From NCBI GenBank assembly GCA_920105625.2, contig OV050032.1, positions 93,666,542 through 93,730,541 of the forward strand: 64,000 nt of DNA, read 5' to 3'. A program made the translations under genes and the position numbers. This document shows, in pieces, positions 50,330 to 61,814 of this stretch (position 1 is the stretch's first letter; each line of letters opens with the position of its first letter). The notes beneath the pieces were generated by a model. It was given only the letters and a program-made list of their open reading frames with translations, made no database searches and was not told the DNA's origin. This stretch comes from Clusia tigrina (lineage: Eukaryota; Arthropoda; Insecta; Diptera; Clusiidae).

Positions 50330-53300
50330 CTTTGATAGGTGTAGGACGTACCGTATAGAAGTTAGGGGCGTTTAAAGTTTTATCAGTGTTTGATTTGGGA
50401 CTCTAGGGTAGCATAGTTTTGAGCGATAGCATAAATTGACAAGAGGCTCGGGTACTTTATTGTTACAAAATTTCAAGGTTTTATGACGCTACAGTAAAAA
50501 GATACAAGCATTTGTATGTTGCAAACTTTGATAGGTGTAGGACGTACCGGAAAGAAGTTAGGGGCGTTTGAAGTTTTATCAGTGTTTGATTTGGGGCTTA
50601 AATTGACAAGATGCTCGAGTACTTTATTGTTACAAAATTTCAAGGTTTTATGACGCTCCAGTAAACAGTTACAAGCATTTGTATGTTGCAAACTTTGATA
50701 GGTGTAGGACGTACCGTATAGAAGTTAGAGCCATTTGAAGTTTTATCAGTGTTTGATTTGGGACTCTAGATTAGCATAGCTTTGAGCGATGGCTTAAATT
50801 GACAAGAGGCTCGAGTACTTTATAGTTACAAATTTCAAGGTTTTATGACGCTCCAGTAAAAAGATACAAGCATTTGTATGTTGCAAACTTTGATAGGTGT
50901 AGGACGTACCGTATAGAAGTTAGGGCCATTTGAAGTTTTATCGGTGTTTGATTTGGGACACAATGGTAGCATTGCTTTGAGCGATAACTTAAATTGACAA
51001 GATGCTCGAGTACTTTATTGTTACAAAATTTCAAGGTTTTATGACGCTCCAGTAAAAAGTTACAAGCATTTGTATGTTGCAAACTTTGATAGGTGTAGGA
51101 CGTACCGTTAAGAAGTTAGGGGCGTTTGAAGTTTTATCAGTGTTTGATTTGGGACTCTAGGGTAGCATAGCTTTGAGCGATAACTTAAATTGACAAGATG
51201 CTCGAGTACTTCATTGTTACAAAATTTCAAGGTTTTATGACGCTCCAGTAAAAAGATCCAAGCATTTGTATGTTGCAAATTTTGATAGGTGTAGGTCGTA
51301 ACGTATAGAAGTTAGGGCCATTTGAAGTTTTAACAGTGTTTGATTTGGGACTCAAGGGTAGCATAGCTTTGAGCGATGGCTTAAGTTGACAAGAGGCTCG
51401 GGTACTTTATTGTTACAAAATTTCAAGGCTTTATGGCGCTCCAGTAAAAAGTTGCAAGCATTTGTATGTTGCAAACTTTGATAGGTGTAGGAGGTACCGT
51501 ATATAAGTTAGGGCCATTTGAAGTTTTATCAGTGTTTGATTTGGGACTCAAGGGTAGCATAGCTTTGAGCGATAGCTTTAATTGACAAGATGCTCGAGTA
51601 CTTTATTGTTAAAAAATTTCAAGGTTTTATGACGCTCCAGTAAAAAGTTACAAGCATTTGTATGTTGCAAACTTTGATAGATGTAGGACGTACAGTATAG
51701 AAGTTAGAGCCATTTTAAGTTTTATCAGTGTTTGATTTGGGACTCAAGGGTAGCATAGCTTTGAGCGATGGCTTAAATTGACAAGAGGCTCGAGTACTTT
51801 ATTGTTACAAAATTTCAAGGTTTTATGACGCTCCAGTAAAAAGATACAAGCATTTGTATGTTGCAAACTTTGATAGGTGTAGGACGTACCGTATAGAAGT
51901 TAGAGCCATTTTAAGTTTTATCAGTGTTTGATTTGGGACTCAAGGGTAGCATAGCTTTGAGCGATGGCTTAAATTGACAAGAGGCTCGAGTACTTTATTG
52001 TTACAAAATTTCAAGGTTTTATGACGCTCCAGTAAAAAGTTACAAGCATTTGTATGTTGCAAACTTTGATAGGTGTAGGACGTACCGTATAGAAGTTAGG
52101 GCCATTTGAAGTTTTATCAGTGTTTGATTTGGGACTCTAGGGTAGCATAGCTTTGAGCGATGGCTTAAATTGACAAGAGGCTCGAGTACTTTATTGTTAC
52201 AAAATTTCAAGGTTTTATGACGCTCCAGTAAAAAGATACAAGCAATTGTATGTTGCAAACTTTGATAGGTGTAGGACGTACCGTATAGAAGTTAGGGGCG
52301 TTTAAAGTTTTATCAGTGTTTGATTTGGGACTCTAGGGTAGCATAGCTTTGAGCGATAGCATAAATTGACAAGAGGCTCGGGTACTTTATTGTTACAAAA
52401 TTTCAAGGTTTTATGACGCTACAGTAAAAAGATACAAGCATTTGTATGTTGCAAACTTTGATAGGTGTAGGACGTACCGGAAAGAAGTTAGGGGCGTTTG
52501 AAGTTTTATCAGTGTTTGATTTGGGGCTTAAATTGACAAGATGCTCGAGTACTTTATTGTTACAAAATTTCAAGGTTTTATGACGCTCCAGTAAACAGTT
52601 ACAAGCATTTGTATGTTGCAAACTTTGATAGGTGTAGGACGTACCGTATAGAAGTTAGAGCCATTTGAAGTTTTATCAGTGTTTGATTTGGGACTCAAGG
52701 GTAGCATAGCTTTGAGCGATGGCTTAAATTGACAAGAGGCTCGAGTACTTTATAGTTACAAATTTCAAGGTTTTATGACGCTCCAGTAAAAAGATACAAG
52801 CATTTGTATGTTGCAAACTTTGATAGGTGTAGGACGTACCGTATAGAAGTTAGGGCCATTTGAAGTTTTATCCGTGTTTGATTTGGGACACAATGGTAGC
52901 ATTGCTTTGAGCGATAACTTAAATTGACAAGATGCTCGAGTACTTTATTGTTACAAAATTTCAAGGTTTTATGACGCTCCAGTAAAAAGTTACAAGCATT
53001 TGTATGTTGCAAACTTTGATAGGTGTAGGACGTACCGTAAAGAAGTTAGGGGCGTTTGAAGTTTTATCAGTGTTTGATTTGGGACTCTAGGGTAGCATAG
53101 CTTTGAGCGATGACTTAAATTGACAAGATGCTCGAGAACTTCATTGTTACAAAATTTCAAGGTTTTATGACACTCCAGTAAAAAGATACAAGCATTTGTA
53201 TGTTGCATACTTTGATAGGTCTAGGACGTACCGTATAGAAGTTAGGGCCATTTGAAGTTTTATCAGTGTTTGATTTGGGACTCTAGGGTAGCATAGCTTT

Positions 53301-56300
53301 GAGCGATGGCTTAAATTGACAAGAGGCTCGAGTACTTTAATGTCACAAAATTTCAAGGTTTTATGACGCTCCAGTAAAAAGATACAAGCAATTGTATGTT
53401 GCAAACTTTGATAGCTGTAGGACGTACCGTATATAAGTTAGGGCCATTTGAAGTTTTATCAGAGTTTGATTTGGGACTCTAGCGTAGCATAGTTTTGAGC
53501 GATAGCTTAAATTGACAAGAGGCTCGAGTACTTTATTGTTACAAAATTTCAAGGTTTTATGACGCTCCAGTAAAAAGTTACAAGCATTTGTATGTTGCAA
53601 ACTTTGATAGGTGTAGGACGTACCGTATAGAAGTTAGGGCTATTTGAAGTTTTATCAGTGTTCGATTTGGGACTCAATGGTAGCATAGCTTTGAGCGATA
53701 ACTTAAATTGACAAGATGCTCGAGTACTTTATTGTTAAAAAATTTCAAGGTTTTGTGACGCTCCAGTAAAAAGTTACAAGCATTTGTATGTTGCAAACTT
53801 TGATAGGTGTAGGACGTACCGTAAATAAGTTAGGGGCAATTGCAGTTTTATCAGTGTTTGATTTGGGACTCTAGGGTAGCATAGCTTTGAGCGATAACTT
53901 AAATTGACAAGATGCTCGAGTACTTCATTCTTACAAAATTTCAAGGTTTCATGACGCTCCAGTAAAAAGATACAATCATTTGTATGTTGCAAACTTTGAT
54001 AGGTGTAGCACGTACCGTATAGAAGTTAGGGCCATTTGAAGTTTTAACAGTGTTTGATTTGGGACTCTAGGGTAGCATAGCTTTGAGCGATGGCTTAAAT
54101 TGACAAGAGGCTCGAGTACTTTATTGTTACAAAATTTCAAGGTTTTATGACGCTCCAGTAAAAAGTTACAAGCATTTGTATGTTGCAAACTTTGATAGGT
54201 GTAGGACGTACCGTATAGAAGTTAGGGCCATTTGAAGTTTTATCAGTGTTTGATTTGGGACTCTAGATTAGCATAGCTTTGAGCGATGGCTTAAATTGAC
54301 AAGAGGCTCGAGTACTTTATTGTTACAAAATTTCAAGGTTTTATGACGCTCCAGTAAAAAGATACAAGCAATTGTATGTTGCAAACTTTGATAGGTGTAG
54401 GACGTACCGTATAGAAGTTAGGGGCGTTTAAAGTTTTATCAGTGTTTGATTTGGGACTCTAGGGTAGCAGAGCTTTGAGCGATAGCATAAATTGACAAGA
54501 GGCTCGGGTACTTTATTGTTACAAAATTTCAAGGTTTTATGACGCTACAGTAAAAAGATACAAGCATTTGTATGTTGCAAACTTTGATAGGTGTAGGACG
54601 TACCGTAAAGATGTTAGGGGCGTTTGAAGTTTTATCAGTGTTTGATATGGGACTCTAGGGTAGCATAGCTTTGAGCGATGGCTTAAATTGACAAGAGGCT
54701 CGAGTACTTTATTGTTACAAAATTTCAAGGTTTTATGACGCTCCAGTGAAAAGTTACAAGCATTTGTATGTTGTAAACTGTGATAGGTGTAGGACGTACC
54801 GTAAAGAAGTTAGGGGCGTTTGAAGTTTTATCAGTGTTTGATTTGGGATTCTAGGGTAGCATAGCTTTGAGAGATAGCTTAAATTGACAAGAGGCTCGGG
54901 TACTTTATTGTTACAAAATGTCAAGATTTTATGACGCTCCAGTAAAAAGTTACAAGCATTTGTATGTTGCAAACTTTGATAGGTGTAGGAGGTACCGTAT
55001 AGAAGTTAGGGCCATTTGAAGTTTTATCAGTGTTTGATTTGGGACTCAAGGGTAGCATAGCTTTGAGCGATAGCTTAAATTGACAAGAGGCTCGAGTACT
55101 TTATTATTACAAAATTTCAAAGTTTTATGACGCTCCAGTAAAAAGTTACAAGCATTTGTATGTTGCAAACTTTGATAGGTGTAGGACGTACCGTATAGAA
55201 GTTATTGCTATTTGAAGTTTTATCAGTGTTTGATTTGGGACTCTAGGGTAGCATAGCTTTGAGCGATGGCTTAAATTGACAAGAGGCTCGAGTACTTTAT
55301 TGTTACAAAATTTCAAGGTTTTATGACGCTCCAGTAAAAAGCTACAAGCATTTGTATGTTGTAAACTTTGATAGGTGTAGGACGTACCGTAAAGAAGTTA
55401 GGGGCGTTTGAAGTTTTATCAGTGTTTGATTTGGGACTCTAGGGTAGCATAGCTTTGAGCGATAGCTTAAATTGACAAGAGGCTCGGGTACTTTATTGTT
55501 ACAAAATGTCAAGGTTTTATGACGCTCAAGTAAAAAGTTACAAGCATTTGTATGTTGCAAACTTTGATAGGTGTAGGACGTACCGTATAGAAGTTAGGGC
55601 CATTTGAAGTTTTATCAGTGTTTGATTTGGGACTCAAGGGTAGCATAGCATTGAGCGATAGCTTAAAGTGACAAGAGGCTCGAGTACTTTATTATTACAA
55701 AATTTCAAGGTTTTATGACGCTCCAGTAAAAAGTTACAAGCATTTGTATGTTGCAAACTTTGATAGGTGTAGGACGTACCGTAAAGAAGTTAGGGGCGTT
55801 TGAAGTTTTATCAGTGTTTGATATGGGACTCTAGGGTAGCATAGCTTTGAGCGATGGCTTAAATTGACAAGAGGCTCGAGTACTTTATTGTTATAAAATT
55901 TCAAGGTTTTATGACGCTCCAGTAAAAAGTTACAAGCATTTGTATGTTGCAAACTTTGATAGGTGTAGGACGTACCGTAAAGAAGTTAGGGCCATTTGAA
56001 GTTTTATCAGTGTTTGATTTGGGACTCAAGGGTTGCATAGCTTTGAGCGATAGCTTAAACTGGCAAGAGGCTCCAGTACTTTATTATTACAAAATTTCAA
56101 GTTTTTAAGACGCTCCAGTAAAAAGTTACAAGCATTTGTATGCTGCAAACTTTGATAGGTGTAGGACGTACCGTAAAGAAGTTAGGGGCGTTTGAAGTTT
56201 TATCAGTGTTTGATATGGGACTCTAGGGTAGCATAGCTTTGAGCGATGGCTTAAATTGACAAGAGGCTCGATTACTTTATTGTTACAAAATTTCAAGGTT

Positions 56301-59300
56301 TTATGACGCTCCAGTAAAAAGTTGCAAGCATTTGTATGTTGTAAACTTTGATAGGTGTAGGACGTACCGTAAAGAAGTTAGGGGCGTTTGAAGTTTTATC
56401 AGTGTTTGATATGGGACTCTAGGGTAGCATAGCTTTGAGCGATGGCTTAAATTGACAAGAGGCTCGAGTACTTTATTGTTACAAAATTTCAATGTTTTAT
56501 GACGCTCCAGTGAAAAGTTACAAGCATTTGTATGTTGTAAACTGTGATAGGTGTAGGACGTACCGTAAAGAAGTTAGGGGCGTTTGAAGTTTTATCAGTG
56601 TTTGATTTGGGATTCTAGGGTAGCATAGCTTTGAGCGATAGCTTAAATTGACAAGAGGCTCGGGTACTTTATTGTTACAAAATGTCAAGATTTTATGACG
56701 CTCCAGTAAAAAGTTACAAGCATTTGTATGTTGCAAACTTTGATAGGTGTAGGAGGTACCGTATAGAAGTTAGGGCCATTTGAAGTTTTATCAGTGTTTG
56801 ATTTGGGACTCAAGGGTAGCATAGCTTTGAGCGATAGCTTAAATTGACAAGAGGCTCGTGTACTTTATTATTACAAAATTTCAAAGTTTTATGACGCTCC
56901 AGTAAAAAGTTACAAGCATTTGTATGTTGCAAATTTTGATAGGTGTAGGACGTACCGTATAGAAGTTATTGCTATTTGAAGTTTTATCAGTGTTTGATTT
57001 GGGACTCAAGGGTAGCATAGCTTTGAGCGATAGCTTAAATTGACAAGAGGCTCGAGTACTTTATTATTACAAAATTTCAAGGTTTTATGACGCTCCAGTA
57101 AAAAGTTACAAGCATTTGTATGTTGCAAACTTTGATAGGTGTAGGACGTACCGTATAGAAGTTAGAGCCATTTGAAGTTTTATCAGTGTGTGATTTGGGA
57201 CTCAAGGGTAGCATAGCTTTGAGCGATAGCTTAAATTGACAAGAGGCTCGAGTACTTTATTATTACAAAATTTCAAAGTTTTATGACGCTCCAGTAAAAA
57301 GTTACAAGCATTTGTATGTTGCAAATTTTGATAGGTGTAGGACGTACCGTATAGAAGTTATTGCTATTTGAAGTTTTATCAGTGTTTGATTTGGGACTCT
57401 AGGGTAGCATAGCTTTGAGCGATGGCTTAAATTGACAAGAGACTCGAGTACTTTATTGTTACAAAATTTCAAGGTTTTATGACGCTGCAGTAAAAAGCTA
57501 CAAGCATTTGTATGTTGTAAACTTTGATAGGTGTAGGACGTACCGTAAAGAAGTTAGGGGCGTTTGAAGTTTTATCAGTGTTTGATTTGGGACTCTAGGG
57601 TAGCATAGCTTTGAGCGATAGCTTAAATTGACAAAAGGCTCGGGTACTTTATTGTTACAAAATGTCAAGGTTTTATGACGCTCAAGTAAAAAGTTACAAG
57701 CATTTGTATGTTGCAAACTTTGATAGGTGTAGGACGTACCGTATAGAAGTTAGGGCCATTTAAAGTTTTATCAGTGTTTGATTTGGGACTCAAGGGTAGC
57801 ATAGCTTTGAGCGATGGCTTAAATTGACAAGAGGCTCGAGTACTTTATTGTTATAAAATTTCAAGGTTTTATGACGCTCCAGTAAAAAGTTACAAGCATT
57901 TGTATGTTGCAAACTTTGATAGGTGTAGGACGTACCGTAAAGAAGTTAGGGCCATTTGAAGTTTTATCAGTGTTTAATTTGGGACTCAAGGGTTGCATAG
58001 CTTTGAGCGATAGCTTAAACTGACAAGAGGCTCCAGTACTTTATTATTACAAAATTTCAAGTTTTTAAGACGCTCCAGTAAAAAGTTACAAGCATTTGTA
58101 TGCTGCAAACTTTGATAGGTGTAGGACGTACCGTAAAGAAGTTAGGGGCGTTTGAAGTTTTATCAGTGTTTGATATGGGACTCTAGGGTAGCATAGCTTT
58201 GAGCGATGGCTTAAATTGACAAGAGGCTCGAGTACTTTATTGTTACAAAATTTCAAGGTTTTATGACGCTCCAGTAAAAAGTTACAAGCATTTGTATGTT
58301 GTAAACTTTGATAGGTGTAGGACGTACCGTAAAGAAGTTAGGGGCGTTTGAAGTTTTATCAGTGTTTGATATGGGACTCTAGGGTAGCATAGCTTTGAGC
58401 GATGGCTTAAATTGACAAGAGGCTCGAGTACTTTATTGTTACAAAATTTCAAGGTTTTATGACGCTCCAGTGAAAAGTTACAAGCATTTGTATGTTGTAA
58501 ACTTTGATAGGTGTAGGACGTACCGTAAAGAAGTTAGGGGCGTTTGAAGTTTTATCAGTGTTTGATTTGGGATTCTAGGGTAGCATAGCTTTGAGCGATA
58601 GCTTAAATTGACAAGAGGCTCGGGTACTTTATTGTTACAAAATGTCAAGATTTTATGACGCTCCAGTAAAAAGTTACAAGCATTTGTATGTTGCAAACTT
58701 TGATAGGTGTAGGAGGTACCGTATAGAAGTTAGGGCCATTTGAAGTTTTATCAGTGTTTGATTTGGGACTCAAGGGTAGCATAGCTTTGAGCGATAGCTT
58801 AAATTGACAAGAGGCTCGTGTACTTTATTATTACAAAATTTCAAAGTTTTATGACGCTCCAGTAAAAAGTTACAAGCATTTGTATGTTGCAAATTTTGAT
58901 AGGTGTAGGACGTACCGTATAGAAGTTATTGCTATTTGAAGTTTTATCAGTGTTTGATTTGGGACTCAAGGGTAGCATAGCTTTGAGCGATATCTTAAAT
59001 TGACTCGAGTACTTTATTGTTACAAAATTTCAAGGTTTTATGACGCTCCTGTAAAAAGTTACAAGCATTTGTGTGTTGTAAATTTTGATAGGTGTAGGAC
59101 GTACCGTAAAGAAGTTAGGGGCGTTTGAAGTTTTATCAGTGTTTGATTTTTGACTCTAGGGTAGCATAGCTTTGAGCGATAGCTTAAATTGACAAGAGGC
59201 TCGGGTACTTTATTGTTACAAAATGTCAAGGTTTTATGACGCTCCAGTAAAAAGTTACAAGCATTTGTATGTTGCAAACTTTGATAGGTGTAGGACGTAC

Positions 59301-61530
59301 CGTATAGAAGTTAGGGCCATTTGAAGTTTTATCAGTGTTTGATATGGGACTCTAGGGTAGCATAGCTTTGAGCGAAGGCTTAAATTGACAAGAGGCTCGA
59401 GTACTTTATTGTTACAAAATTTCAAAGTTTTATGACGCTCCAGTAAAAAGTTACAAGCATTTGTATGTTGTAAACTTTGATAGGTGTAGGACGTACCGTA
59501 AAGAAGTTAGGGGCGTTTGAAGTTTTATCAGTGTTTGATTTGGGACTCAAGGGTAGCATAGCTTTGAGCGATAGCTTAAATTGACAAGAGGCTCGAGTAC
59601 TTTATTATTACAAAATTTCAAGGTTTTATGACGCTCCAGTAAAAAGTTACAAGCATTTGTATGTTGCAAACTTTGATAGGTGTAGGACGTACCGTATAGA
59701 AGTTAGAGCCATTTGAAGTTTTATCAGTGTGTGATTTGGGACTCAAGGGTAGCATAGCTTTGAGCGATAGCTTAAATTGACAAGAGGCTCGAGTACTTTA
59801 TTATTACAAAATTTCAAGGTTTTATGACGCTCCAGTAAAAAGTTACAAGCATTTGTATGTTGCAAACTTTGATAGGTGTAGGACGTACCGTAAAGAAGTT
59901 AGGGGCGTTTGAAGTTTTATCAGTGTTTGATATGGGATTCTAGGTTAGCATAGCTTTGAGCGATGGCTTAAATTGACAAGAGGCTCGAGTACTTTATTGT
60001 TACAAAATTTCAAGGTTTTATGACGCTCCAGTGAAAAGTTACAAGCATTTGTATGTTGTAAACTTTGATAGGTGTAGGACGTACCGTAAAGAAGTTAGGG
60101 GCGTTTGAAGTTTTATCAGTGTTTGATTTGGGACTCTAGGGTAGCATAGCTTTGAGCGATAGCTTAAAATTACAAGAGGCTCGGGTACTTTATTATTACA
60201 AAATTTCAAAGTTTTATGACGCTCCAGTAAAAAGTTACAAGCATTTGTATATTGCAAACTTTGATAGGTGTAGGACGTACCGTATAGAAGTTAGGGCTAT
60301 TTGAAGTTTTATCAGTCTTTGATTTGGGACTCAAGGGTAGCATAGCTTTGAGCGATAGCTTAAATTGACAAGAGGCTCGAGTACTTTATTATTACAAAAT
60401 TTCAAGGTTTTATGCCGCTCCAGTAAAAAGTTACAAGCATTTGTATGTTGCAAACTTTGATAGGTGTAGGACGTACTGTAAAGAAGTTTAGGGGCGTTTG
60501 AAGTTTTATCAGTGTTTGATTTGGGACTCTAGGGTAGCATAGCTTTGAGCGATAGCTTAAATTGACAAGAGGCTCGGGTACTTTATTGTTACAAAATTTC
60601 AAGGTTCTATGACGCTCCAGTAAAAAGTTACAAGCATTTGTATGTTGCAAACTTTGATAGGTATGGGACGTACCGTATAGAAATTAGGGCCATTTGAAGT
60701 TTTATCAGTGTTTGATTTGGGACTCAAGGGTAGCATAGCTTTGAGCGATAGCTTAAATTGACAAGAGGCTCGAGTACTTTATTATTACAAAATTTCAAGG
60801 TTTTATGACACTCCAGTAAAAAGTTACAAGCATTTGTATGTTGCAAACTTTGATAGGTGTAGGACGTACCGTAAAGAAGTTACGGGCGTTAGAAGTTTTA
60901 TCAGTGTTTGATATGGGACTCTCGGGTAGCATAGCTTTGAGCGATGGCTTAAATTGACAAGAGGCTCGAGTACTTTATTGTTACAAAATTTCAAGGTTTT
61001 ATGACGCTCCAGTAAAAAGTTACAAGCATTTGTGTGTTGTAAACTTTGATAGGTGTAGGACGTACAGTAAAGAAGTTAGGGGCGTTTGAAGTTTTATCAG
61101 TGTTTGATATGGGACTCTAGGGTAGCATAGCTTTGAGCGATGGCTTAAATTGACAAGAGACTCGAGTACTTTATTGTTACAAAATTTCAAGGTTTTATGA
61201 CGCTCCCGTAAAAAGTTACAAGCATTTGTATGTTGCAAACTTTGATAGGTATAGGACGTACCGTAAAGAAGTTAGGGGCGTTTGAAGTTTTATCAGTGTT
61301 TGATATGGGACTCTAGGGTAGCATAGCTTTGAGCGATGGCTTAAATTGACAAGAGGCTCGAGTACTTTATTGTTACAAAATTTCAAGGTTTTATGACGCT
61401 CCAGTAAAAAGTTACAAGCATTTGTATGTTGTAAACTTTGATAGGTGTAGGACGTACCGTAAAGAAGTTAGGGGCGTTTGAAGTTTTATCAGTGTTTGAT
61501 TTGGGACTCTAGGGTAGCATAGCTTTGAGC
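50330..61530 (-). repeat. Super-repeat copy 2, about 11.2 kb
   Basis: The second copy directly follows copy 1, so the pair forms a tandem duplication. It begins where the sequence changes from the GCTCCCGTAAAAAG type of monomer to the GGGGCGTTTAAAG monomer also seen at 38401. Relative to copy 1 it keeps two monomers that copy 1 lost near 40.57 kb. It lacks one monomer at 53.35 kb, lacks seven between about 54.9 and 55.3 kb, and has three more (minus 7 bp) near 58-59 kb. Confidence 0.78.
59003..59004 (-). repeat. 7-bp deletion monomer
   Basis: AAATTGACTCGAGTAC replaces the usual AAATTGAC-AAGAGGC-TCGAGTAC; seven bases are missing. The equivalent monomers at about 46.33 and 47.69 kb are full length. 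The deletion is therefore younger than the duplication and explains the minus 7 in the offset between the two super-repeat copies. Confidence 0.88.
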
Positions 61531-61814
61531 GATAGCTTAAATTGACAAGAGGCTCGGGTACTTTCTAGTTACAAAAAGTCAAGGTTTTATGACGCTCAAG
61601 TAAAAAGTTACAAGCATTTGTATGTTGCAAACTTTGATTGGTGTAGGACGTACCGTATAGAAGTTAGGGCCATTTGAAGTTTTATCAGTGTTTGATTTGG
61701 GACTCAAGGGTAGCATAGATTTGAGCGATAGCTTAAATTGACAAGAGGCTCGAGTACTTTATTATTACAAAATTTCAAGGTTTTATGACGCTCCAGTAAA
61801 AAGTTACAAGCATT

